Source: Solirubrobacterales bacterium
Lineage (GTDB): Bacteria > Actinomycetota > Thermoleophilia > Solirubrobacterales > 70-9
DNA: 64,000 nucleotides
Assembly (NCBI GenBank): GCA_023958085.1
Contig: JAMLGI010000002.1
Location: forward strand, 141,528-205,527
Direction of reading: 5' to 3'
The position numbers and the translations under genes are program-made. Below are positions 25,959-32,772 of the stretch, piece after piece. Under the pieces are notes generated by a model. The model did no database searches and was not told where the DNA came from. It saw only the letters and a list, made by a program, of their open reading frames with translations. Position 1 is the first letter of the stretch, and every line of letters starts with the position of its first letter.

Positions 25959-27166
25959 AGATAACCGAGCGGGTCTTGCGCGACACCATCAACCCGGGTC
26001 TCGAAATGAAGATGATCACCGAAGCTATTGCCGGTGTTCCCGACATAACCGATCACGTCGCCCTGGCTCACCTCGGCACCAACCGAGGTTCCGAATTCTG
26101 ATTGATGCGCGTAGCAAGTAGAGAGACCACCACCGTGATCGACGCAGGTAAAGAGGCCATATCCACCGCTCTCGGCCTCCGATTGCATCAGGATCACCGT
26201 GCCCGATGCCGCCGCCTTGATCGAAGAGCCACCGGGCGCAGAGATGTCGAGGCCCTCGTGAACTCTTCCCCACCGCGGCCCGAATGGCGACGAGAGAGTT
26301 CCCTCGATCGGCCAGATCATGCTTCCGTTCCCCGCCGAAGGGGCAGGGCCGGAGCTCGACGATGATGCCTCGGCGATCGTCGACTGGATTTTCGATCTGA
26401 GATCGGCCGCAATCTCCTCATGCTGCTCGATGTCATCCCGGACCGTCCCGAGCAGGGACTCCTTGTCCGACCGGAGCGTGGAAAGGCTCGACTGGCGAGA
26501 CTCCAGGGCCACCCGCGTTGTTTCCAACTGGGCCTCCCTGGATGCGATCTCGTCCCTGGCCGACTCGATGGTGGATTTCGCCTTCCGTTGGATCTCGACG
26601 CTCGCGCGAGCCTCGTTGCGTAGATCGCGAACTCGGGAGGCAAGATCCTCCGTCTGGTTCTGGATCGCCTCTAGATACTCACCAGTTGCGACGAGGTCGC
26701 CGTAGTCCTCGGCGGCGAGCGCGATCGACGCCAGGTCCGGGGTGCCCGCCATATAGGTGGCGACCAGGTTCTCGCGCAAGTTAGTCAGGGCCCGTTTCAA
26801 ACGCTGGCGTTGAACTTCGAGTTGTTCGACCGCGACCTTCAACTCGCGGATCGCCTCGTCCAGCTCGTCCTGCTTTTGCTCGAGTTCGGACTCTGCGACC
26901 GATTCCTGTTGTCGAAGGCTGGAGACCTCGCCCTCCATCGCCGAGATCTGGCCGTCGTACTTCTCGATCTCGGTGGTGAGAACCTCCTCGCGTCCCTGTT
27001 CCTTCTCTAGCTTCGACTCAACCCGGTCGAGCTTTTCCTCGGTTGAAGGGGCACCCTGGGCTTGCGTGACCAGCGCCCCGGTGATCGAGATCGTCAAGAC
27101 CATCGCGCCGAGAATGATGGCGCGCAAGGTATGGCTGATCGGCGGGATTGGTTGGAAGGAGGGCAC
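25955..27166 (-). CDS. EnvC-like M23 murein hydrolase with coiled coil
   Basis: The 403-residue protein starts with a hydrophobic export segment, continues with about 200 residues of heptad coiled coil (STEEKLDRVESKLEKEQGREEVL onward), and ends in an M23 domain with RVHEGLDISAPGG, YAHQSEFG and DHLHFETRV. This is the layout of EnvC/NlpD-type amidase activators and of RipA-like cell-separation proteins. The M23 ligands look intact. A BlaI-like palindrome at 27189-27205 lies 22 bp upstream of the start. Confidence 0.88.
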   Translation of the reverse strand: MPSFQPIPPISHTLRAIILGAMVLTISITGALVTQAQGAPSTEEKLDRVESKLEKEQGREEVLTTEIEKYDGQISAMEGEVSSLRQQESVAESELEQKQDELDEAIRELKVAVEQLEVQRQRLKRALTNLRENLVATYMAGTPDLASIALAAEDYGDLVATGEYLEAIQNQTEDLASRVRDLRNEARASVEIQRKAKSTIESARDEIASREAQLETTRVALESRQSSLSTLRSDKESLLGTVRDDIEQHEEIAADLRSKIQSTIAEASSSSSGPAPSAGNGSMIWPIEGTLSSPFGPRWGRVHEGLDISAPGGSSIKAAASGTVILMQSEAESGGYGLFTCVDHGGGLSTCYAHQSEFGTSVGAEVSQGDVIGYVGNTGNSFGDHLHFETRVDGVAQDPLGYL

Positions 27167-27188
27167 TGATGGCGAATTGGAAACTATC

Positions 27189-27205
27189 TACTACATACCG
27201 TAGTT
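27189..27205. promoter_or_regulatory. BlaI-like operator upstream of EnvC-like gene
   Basis: TACTACATACCGTAGTT fits TACTACA-N3-YGTAGTW and lies just upstream of the leftward EnvC-like gene. It is the third of four such sites in the island. Confidence 0.65.
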
Positions 27206-27328
27206 GGTCTGGGGAGCTTCCTTGTCGTCCATGATCGGTTCGGGAAAGATGATTCAGCGCCGAGTGAAGTCAAACTCCTATTCCCCTGCCCAGTCGAGCG
27301 TTCGGCGTGTTGCGAAATCGGCCAGGAC

Positions 27329-28087
27329 TCAGACCGAGTTCCAGAAATCCAGGCCGATGTCGCTCATCCATTTCTGAACCTCGATGTTGATCCGAAACAG
27401 CTCGCCCGTCCAGATGAGGACACCCATCGCGATCAAGATGATCCCGCCGAAGGCGACGATCACGTTGTAGTGACGCTTCACGACCGCGAACGCCGTGGTC
27501 ATTCGATTGAAGGCGAGCACGGTCAGGAGGAAGGGAATCGCCAGTCCCGCCGAGTACACGGCGAGCAGCAGCGCCCCGCTCGCGGCTGAGCCCGACAGGG
27601 AAGCCGCCGAGAGGATCGCCCCCAACGTCGGTCCGATGCACGGAGTCCAGGCGAAAGCAAAGGCGGCCCCGGCAACGACAGGCCCTCCTTTTCCAGCCCG
27701 TAACATCAGGGCGTCGACGTGCCATTCGCGATTGAGCTTGGCTATGAAGAACGAACTGACGAAGAGGACTCCCATCAAGATGATCAGGGCCGCGGCGATC
27801 TTGTCGAGGAGCTGACGGTTATCGGCGAGGATCGAACCGAGCTTCGTCGCGCTGAGTCCGAGCAGCACGAAGATAAGGGAGAAGCTCGCGACGAAGAAGA
27901 GGCTCGGCACCAGAACCCGCCTCCACCCCGCGTCCTCGATGTCATCGATTGAGACTCCGGTGACGGCGGACAGGTAACCGGGAACCAGCGGCAGGACGCA
28001 GGGTGAGAGGAACGACACCATGCCCGCCAGTAGCGCGGCGAGGAGACCCACACCCTCGGCCGGATTCGAAGTCGCGAGTAGGTCCAC
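27329..28087 (-). CDS. ccdA: CcdA-type cytochrome c biogenesis/thiol electron conduit
   Basis: The 252-residue protein has six hydrophobic helices with the two family cysteines in SFLSPCVLPLVPGYL and FAWTPCIGPTLG. CcdA carries reducing equivalents from cytosolic thioredoxin across the membrane to extracytoplasmic thiol proteins. Natural partners in this island are the two thioredoxin-like lipoproteins. It abuts the methyltransferase gene (stop to start with no gap), so both should respond to the operator at 28777. Confidence 0.92.
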   Translation of the reverse strand: MDLLATSNPAEGVGLLAALLAGMVSFLSPCVLPLVPGYLSAVTGVSIDDIEDAGWRRVLVPSLFFVASFSLIFVLLGLSATKLGSILADNRQLLDKIAAALIILMGVLFVSSFFIAKLNREWHVDALMLRAGKGGPVVAGAAFAFAWTPCIGPTLGAILSAASLSGSAASGALLLAVYSAGLAIPFLLTVLAFNRMTTAFAVVKRHYNVIVAFGGIILIAMGVLIWTGELFRINIEVQKWMSDIGLDFWNSV

Positions 28088-28744
28088 CTACCGTGGCTTC
28101 GCGGCCGAGATGAACTCCATCGAGCCCCACACGGTTCTCAGCGTGCGCCAGACGGAAACGTCTTCGAAACCAGCCGCGCCGACAAGCTTCGGGATCTCTC
28201 CTCGGGCGTGGTCCCTCGTGTTGACGAGCCCGTCGAGAACGCGCAGGAGTTGGAAGCCCGCGAACGTGATCGCGTCCGGCTTGCCCCAATCGGCGACGTG
28301 GAGGCGCCCACCGGGCCGCAGGACCCGCTCGGCCTCGACGAGCGCCAAAGCCTTGGCCTCGGGACTCAGGTGATGGAGGAGGAGAGACATCGAAACGACA
28401 TCCACGCTGTCATCCGCCAAGGGAAGGCCCGTCGCGAGACCCTCGTCCCAACGAACCCGGTCCGACCCCGGCTTGGCCTTGGCGATGGTGATCGATTCGG
28501 GATCGCCATCGATGCCGATGACCGTCGCGTCGCGGCGGGTGTCGGCCAGTTCGATCGCGAATGTTCCCGTTCCGGAACCAACATCGGCCGCGACCCCACC
28601 CTCCGGTAGATCGAGGCTGATTCGTTCGACCAGCGCCGTTCTCCAAGAACCTTCACGCATGCTCAGCGCCATGACCGGGTCGTACAGGCGGGTGAACCCT
28701 CCGCGTCCGGCCGCCGGAACGTAACGATCGCCGTCAGGAGTCAT
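28088..28744 (-). CDS. class I SAM-dependent methyltransferase
   Basis: Motif I AADVGSGTGTFAIELA, acidic loop IGIDGDP and motif LPLADDSVDVVSMSLLLHHLSPE are typical of UbiE/COQ5-like Rossmann methyltransferases. The conserved cysteines of ArsM arsenite methyltransferases are absent, so arsenic methylation is not supported. The substrate is unknown. It is the first gene of a two-gene unit with ccdA, preceded by the best BlaI-like palindrome in the island. Confidence 0.88.
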   Translation of the reverse strand: MTPDGDRYVPAAGRGGFTRLYDPVMALSMREGSWRTALVERISLDLPEGGVAADVGSGTGTFAIELADTRRDATVIGIDGDPESITIAKAKPGSDRVRWDEGLATGLPLADDSVDVVSMSLLLHHLSPEAKALALVEAERVLRPGGRLHVADWGKPDAITFAGFQLLRVLDGLVNTRDHARGEIPKLVGAAGFEDVSVWRTLRTVWGSMEFISAAKPR

Positions 28745-28776
28745 TGGTCATCCAGGTATTGATGGGGTCGACCATG

Positions 28777-28793
28777 TACTACAGATTGTAGTA
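28777..28793. promoter_or_regulatory. perfect BlaI-like operator upstream of methyltransferase-ccdA
   Basis: TACTACAGATTGTAGTA is a perfect 7-bp inverted repeat around GAT, 32 bp upstream of the start codon. It contains the TACA/TGTA core known for BlaI/MecI operators. Confidence 0.75.
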
Positions 28794-28868
28794 GAGCACA
28801 CTCGGAGCGCGGATGTCCGGAGTCCCGTACACAGCGGGGTCGGCCGTGATCCTCGGTGGTTCGGTGGG

Positions 28869-30851
28869 TCACGGTTCCACCGTGTGAGGTGTCGTCTTAC
28901 GAGCGGCGCGAACGCCGTTGCTGACCGCCAGGAGTTCTGCGATCTCGTGAACCGCGACTGCGATGACGACGCTCAGCAGACCAACGACGGCGCTCGGAAT
29001 GAGCACTGCGAGCAAGATGACACTGAACACAAGATTCTGCCGGGAGATGCGGGTTGCGCGTCGGCCAAGTTGGAGTGCCTCCGCCGCCTTTGTAAGGTCA
29101 TCGGCCAGCAGGGCAATATCGGCGGCTTCAATGGCCGCGTCCGTGCCGCCGGTGCCTATGGCAATACCGACGTCGGCCGTCGCAAGTGCCGGGGCGTCGT
29201 TGATTCCGTCGCCAACCATCGCCACGGAGCCGTGCTGCTCCTGGATCTGCTCGATCCTAGACACCTTGTCTTCAGGCTTGAGCTCAGCGAAGACCTGATC
29301 GAGACCCAGCTGCGCCGATATCGCCCGCGCCGTTCGCTCGTTGTCGCCGGTCAGCATCACGACATGGGCGACACCTAGACGTCGAAGCGCAACTATCGCC
29401 TGCGCCGCTTCGGGGCGAGGTTCATCCCGAAGCGCAAGCAGCGTGCACGGTTCGCTGCCCACGCCAGCCACGATCACAGTCTTACCTTCGTCTTGCAGCT
29501 TCTCGATGACGTCTGGTAGATCAGTTGAACCCATGCGATCGATAGCCAGAGCCGGACTCCCCACCCAGGCCGTTCGACCATCCACAAGCGCGGTTGCCCC
29601 GTGCCCCACCAGGGCAGAGAAGTCCTCGGTTGGACCGGGCTCGATTCCTGCCGTGCGGGCGTAAGCGACCACCGCCGCAGCCAATGGGTGTTCAGACCGC
29701 GCTTCGATAGACGCTGCGATCCGTAGCCCTTCACCTTCGTCGACGTCGTTCAAGGCGACCACGTCGGTGACTTCGGGCTTGCCACGAGTGAGAGTTCCGG
29801 TCTTGTCGAACGCGACCGCATTGACCCGCCCGAGTGCTTCCAGTTGCAGGCCTCCCTTTATGAGAATTCCCTCCCGCCCTGCCCGCGTGATAGCTGCGGC
29901 AGCCGCGACCGGCACGGACATGACGAGGGCACAAGGGGCGCCGGCCACCAGGACCGTTACGCCTCGCAGAGCCCATTCTTGCCAGTCGCCGTCCACGATG
30001 CCGCCGACGACAGCGACCAGCGCCGCACCCACCAAGACCGCCGGGCTGTATCGAGTCGCGAACCGGTCGACGAAGCGTTGTGCCTTCGACTTCTGGCCCT
30101 GCGCTTCCTCGACCAGATGAACGATGCGCTGGAGGGTGTTGTCGGCGTATGGCCTTGTGACCTCGATCTCGATCGAGCCGGTCCCGTTCACCGAACCCGC
30201 GAACACCTCTTGTCCCGGGTCCTTGGCAACTGGCATCGACTCTCCGGTCACGGGTGCTTCGTCAAGCGTCGAGTTGCCACTTCTAAGGACACCGTCAGTC
30301 GGCAGGGCCTCTCCGGGCCGGACTATGAACAGGTCACCGACCACGAGATCTTCGGCCGGAATCATTTCTTCGCGTCCGTTGACGATTCGTCTCGCTTGCT
30401 TTGGGGCGAGATCGAGCAGATCCCGGATCGCCGACCGGGTCCGAACGAAGGTCAGTTCTTCAATCGCTTCAGCAAGGGAGTAGAGAAAGACCAGTGCCGC
30501 CGCTTCTTCGAAAAGGCCGAAAACGAGACAGCCGGCAGCAGCGATCAGCATCAGTGCCTCGACGCCTATCTCGTGCTCTTCGACGAGTTCCTCCCACCCC
30601 TCCTGAGTGAAATACCAAGCCCCTATCGGGATCGCTACGAGGAACGCTGCGATCGCCAGCACTTCCGACGCGCCGGTGAACTCGAGGACGAGGCCGACAA
30701 CAAGAGCGATCCCGGCGAGCAGCGCGTTTCGAAGCGGCCCGAAACGAAATGCTGCCTCGCGCCAGCTCAGACCGGTCGCGGCCTCCGAGTTGCCGCAGTC
30801 GCTGGAACTCACGCGGCCTGCCGCCGCCGGCCACGGCCGTAGTTCGGGCAA
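28869..30851 (-). CDS. P1B-type metal ATPase with APC motif, no HMA domain
   Basis: The 660-residue protein has TGES (APVTGESMPVA), DKTGTLTRG, SEHPLA and GDGINDAPAL, so it is a complete P1B pump. The N-terminus lacks a heavy-metal-associated domain, and the transmembrane metal motif reads VAGAPCALVMS, i.e. APC instead of CPC. Specificity is therefore uncertain; a CmtR-like sensor immediately upstream suggests Cd/Pb or another soft divalent metal. The start overlaps the sensor gene by 43 bp. Confidence 0.9.
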   Translation of the reverse strand: MPELRPWPAAAGRVSSSDCGNSEAATGLSWREAAFRFGPLRNALLAGIALVVGLVLEFTGASEVLAIAAFLVAIPIGAWYFTQEGWEELVEEHEIGVEALMLIAAAGCLVFGLFEEAAALVFLYSLAEAIEELTFVRTRSAIRDLLDLAPKQARRIVNGREEMIPAEDLVVGDLFIVRPGEALPTDGVLRSGNSTLDEAPVTGESMPVAKDPGQEVFAGSVNGTGSIEIEVTRPYADNTLQRIVHLVEEAQGQKSKAQRFVDRFATRYSPAVLVGAALVAVVGGIVDGDWQEWALRGVTVLVAGAPCALVMSVPVAAAAAITRAGREGILIKGGLQLEALGRVNAVAFDKTGTLTRGKPEVTDVVALNDVDEGEGLRIAASIEARSEHPLAAAVVAYARTAGIEPGPTEDFSALVGHGATALVDGRTAWVGSPALAIDRMGSTDLPDVIEKLQDEGKTVIVAGVGSEPCTLLALRDEPRPEAAQAIVALRRLGVAHVVMLTGDNERTARAISAQLGLDQVFAELKPEDKVSRIEQIQEQHGSVAMVGDGINDAPALATADVGIAIGTGGTDAAIEAADIALLADDLTKAAEALQLGRRATRISRQNLVFSVILLAVLIPSAVVGLLSVVIAVAVHEIAELLAVSNGVRAARKTTPHTVEP

Positions 30852-31150
30852 GACTCGATCCGATCCCCGGCACGATCAAGCAGAACGTCCGCGGTCCCTA
30901 GAAGCTCTTCAACGCTTTCGCCAAGCCGGTAGTGAACCTCCCGGCCCCGCCGTTCGCGCTCAGCAACCCCGCACTCCCAAAGGCAGGCCAGATGAGTTGA
31001 TGCGTTCGGCTGGGAGATGCCAATCGCCGTAACAACATCGGTAACCCGGGCTGGTGAATTGGTCCGCAGGAACTCGACTATCCGCTGCCTAGTCGGGTCC
31101 GACAGGCCGTGAAACAGGATGGTTCTCAAGTCAACGACGTCCACAGTCAT
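30809..31150 (-). CDS. cmtR: CmtR-type ArsR-family Cd/Pb sensor
   Basis: I chose the ATG at 31150 (MTVDVVDLRT), which gives 113 residues. Cysteines lie at 56, 60 and 101 (HLACLWECG and IESCPNY), almost exactly the Cys57, Cys61 and Cys102 that bind Cd/Pb in M. tuberculosis CmtR. The DNA-binding helix is SQPNASTHLACLWECG. The upstream 30 bases are strikingly AT-rich for this genome (AGATATAATTGAC), a likely promoter/operator. It overlaps the ATPase gene it should control. Confidence 0.9.
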   Translation of the reverse strand: MTVDVVDLRTILFHGLSDPTRQRIVEFLRTNSPARVTDVVTAIGISQPNASTHLACLWECGVAERERRGREVHYRLGESVEELLGTADVLLDRAGDRIESCPNYGRGRRRQAA

Positions 31151-31289
31151 ATTGACTGTAACAGATATAATTGACCGACACCAATGTTTTTCCCGCCGCT
31201 TTCGTTCCGCGATCACCCGAAGTTCGCCTCGAAGGAAGCCACAGCCGACGACGAGCTTCGATGCCTCCAAGACCCGCAAAGTGAATGAA

Positions 31290-32108
31290 TCAGCGACGGC
31301 GGGTCTTGTCGGTTACGACCGGATCGAATGAAAGCTGTGCCGATTCCCCGGCCAGCACGGCCCACACATCGAAATCGGTGAGTGCCCACGCCCGCGCCTC
31401 GTGGTCATCGAACTCGAACGCCCGCTCCGCGATGAACCTCGCGATTTCCCTCGCCTTCTCAAGATCCGAAGCAGACACCTCGTTCTCGTCTCGCTCCCCG
31501 ACAGGTGCTTCGACTGATCCGGTCTTCGGCTTGGGCTGGCCTCCATCGTCCTCTCCCTCGGCCGGTGTCCACCCAAGCGTCTCCAAAATCGGATCCGGCT
31601 CCTTCGAGTTGGCCGGATGGATGGACACAGCCTCTGGGACCTCTCCGACGTCCTCACCAGTCGCGATCTTCTTGTAGAGATCGAGGTTGCCCGGAGCCGG
31701 GGCAGCGACCAAGTCCCACCCCTCCCCGTTCCAATACCTCACCCGATCCCCATAAAACGGATCAAGCTTCCAACCCGGGCTCAGATCCGGCGGGGGTTCG
31801 ATCCCCGAGACCAGATCAGGGTCATCGCTCCACGCCAACCCGTAGGTGGTCTCCTTCGGGAACACGACCGGCCAGAACGCCGTCGACCGGTCGAACCCAA
31901 GCTCCTTCGACCGGACCGCCGCCGCCATGTATTCGACCCCGCTGAACGCGGACTCCAAGAACGGCAGCAAATTCCTGATCTCGACCACCGCCTCCTCCAG
32001 ACTCTCCCCGAACGTCCCGATCTCCAACTCCTCCTCGGTCAACCAATGCTTCTCATTGCGGTGTGCTCCTCCCGTCTCCGAATCGCCAACCGGTCTTGGG
32101 TCGCTCAT
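31290..32108 (-). CDS. hypothetical protein with DUF2510-like segment
   Basis: The ATG at 32108 overlaps the stop of the upstream wHTH gene (ATGA). The 272-residue acidic protein has a segment LSPGWKLDPFYGDRVRYWNGEGWDL that resembles the DUF2510 pattern (Gly-Trp ... Asp-Pro ... Arg-Tyr-Trp-Asn/Asp-Gly ... Trp). The rest is charged and helical without recognisable motifs. It is the gene pair nearest the right attachment site, a position where integration or excision functions often sit, but nothing in it looks like a recombinase. Confidence 0.6.
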   Translation of the reverse strand: MSDPRPVGDSETGGAHRNEKHWLTEEELEIGTFGESLEEAVVEIRNLLPFLESAFSGVEYMAAAVRSKELGFDRSTAFWPVVFPKETTYGLAWSDDPDLVSGIEPPPDLSPGWKLDPFYGDRVRYWNGEGWDLVAAPAPGNLDLYKKIATGEDVGEVPEAVSIHPANSKEPDPILETLGWTPAEGEDDGGQPKPKTGSVEAPVGERDENEVSASDLEKAREIARFIAERAFEFDDHEARAWALTDFDVWAVLAGESAQLSFDPVVTDKTRRR

Positions 32109-32356
32109 CGCTTCCTCTCGCTGATCACGAACGCGCGAGGCGACTTCTTCGCCTGTTTGACCTTCCCGGCCTTCGTCAGCCTGGCGAGGCAATTGGCTAC
32201 CGCGCCGGACGACCGACCGATTCCCTTCGCGACCGCGGTCACCGTGAGCGGACCATCTTTCTTTCGCTTCCGAAGATGCGCGAGAACAAGGCCGTCCAGA
32301 TCACCTGGACTCAGGCGTTCCTTCGTCGAGGACTTGTCTTTCGTCTTGGTGGGCAT
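32105..32356 (-). CDS. small winged-helix DNA-binding protein
   Basis: Starting at the ATG at 32356 (MPTKTKDKSS) the product is 83 residues, lysine-rich, with LDGLVLAHLRKRKKDGPLTVTAVAKGIGRSSGAVANCLARLTKAGKVKQAKKSPRAFVIS. This is a MarR/ArsR-like winged helix with a basic wing. It could be an excisionase-like or regulatory protein of the island. Its stop overlaps the start of the next gene by four bases. Confidence 0.65.
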   Translation of the reverse strand: MPTKTKDKSSTKERLSPGDLDGLVLAHLRKRKKDGPLTVTAVAKGIGRSSGAVANCLARLTKAGKVKQAKKSPRAFVISERKR

Positions 32357-32588
32357 CGGGTACTCCTTTCGTCTGGAGCACCGAAGGCACGCTGCGATAA
32401 GCCCCGAAAGGAGCCACGGCGGATACCGTGCATCTTGCATCGAAGCAGGGTCTTCGGTGCCACGCCCCGGGGTGTTCACGCACCGCCGGGGCACTTACAT
32501 GTTCGCGACCGAACTTAGCTCCGCGCTCCGGGGAAAGCGAGCCGAAACCAGCCCAATCGACACCGAACGATGCATATCGGCCCGATCT

Positions 32589-32607
32589 TCAGGCACTTAG
32601 TGCCTGA
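32589..32607. repeat. 9-bp inverted repeat shared with left island end
   Basis: TCAGGCACT-T-AGTGCCTGA is a 19-bp palindrome with a single central base. The same arms occur at 10421-10448 near the other end. Confidence 0.55.
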
Positions 32608-32640
32608 TCCACGGAGAAAAAGCAGGCGGGTTCAAACGCA

Positions 32641-32680
32641 CTCGGAAAGCAGAAACCCCATAGCAATGGGGGTTTCCGAG
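32641..32680 (-). terminator. hairpin downstream of tRNA-His
   Basis: On the minus strand AAACCCC...GGGGTTT forms a stem followed by a T-rich stretch, nested between CTCGGAAA and TTTCCGAG arms. It directly follows the tRNA 3' end and is a plausible intrinsic terminator. Confidence 0.5.
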
Positions 32681-32725
32681 AGGGGTGAGCGACGGGGATC
32701 GAACCCGCGACCGCCTGGACCACAA
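32680..32725 (-). repeat. right attachment-site repeat (within tRNA-His)
   Basis: The second copy of the 46-bp repeat. It spans the tRNA-His 3' half from the anticodon loop to just past the acceptor end. Its presence inside an intact tRNA gene means integration preserved the tRNA. Confidence 0.9.
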
Positions 32726-32757
32726 CCAGGAGCTCTACCAACTGAGCTACGCCCACC
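32684..32757 (-). tRNA. tRNA-His (GTG)
   Basis: A full cloverleaf can be drawn: acceptor GTGGGCG/CGCTCAC, D arm GCTC...GAGC, anticodon stem CCTGG/CCAGG with loop TTGTGGT (anticodon GTG), T arm with TTCGATC. The extra G at -1 and the C discriminator expected for tRNA-His are present. CCA is not encoded. Confidence 0.93.
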
Positions 32758-32772
32758 GCGAGAGGGCCAAAT

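Larger units (their letters stand above)
32357..32683. other. gene-free right inner end of the island
   Basis: No convincing gene was seen. The stretch contains the palindrome at 32589-32607 and the hairpin at 32641-32680 next to the tRNA-His 3' end. Confidence 0.5.
10257..32725. mobile_element. genomic island integrated at tRNA-His (about 22.4 kb)
   Basis: The boundaries are the 46-bp direct repeats at 10257-10302 and 32680-32725, in the same orientation, with the complete tRNA-His at the right boundary. Inside are accessory-type genes: a JAB/DUF6602 pair, an IS3 transposase remnant, a truncated arsJ, two metal-transporting P-type ATPases with ArsR-type sensors, an envelope disulfide/redox set, a BlaI/M56 pair and M23 proteins. 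The flanking genes are housekeeping. No recognisable integrase, relaxase or phage structural gene was found, so the element is either a defective island or one mobilised in trans. Confidence 0.85.

Noticed and set aside
28088..28744. ArsM arsenite methyltransferase
   Set aside because: The conserved cysteines of ArsM are absent even though arsJ is on the same island.
10257..32725. A prophage
   Set aside because: No capsid, portal, terminase, tail or lysis gene was recognised; the M23 proteins have signal peptides and fit envelope functions.
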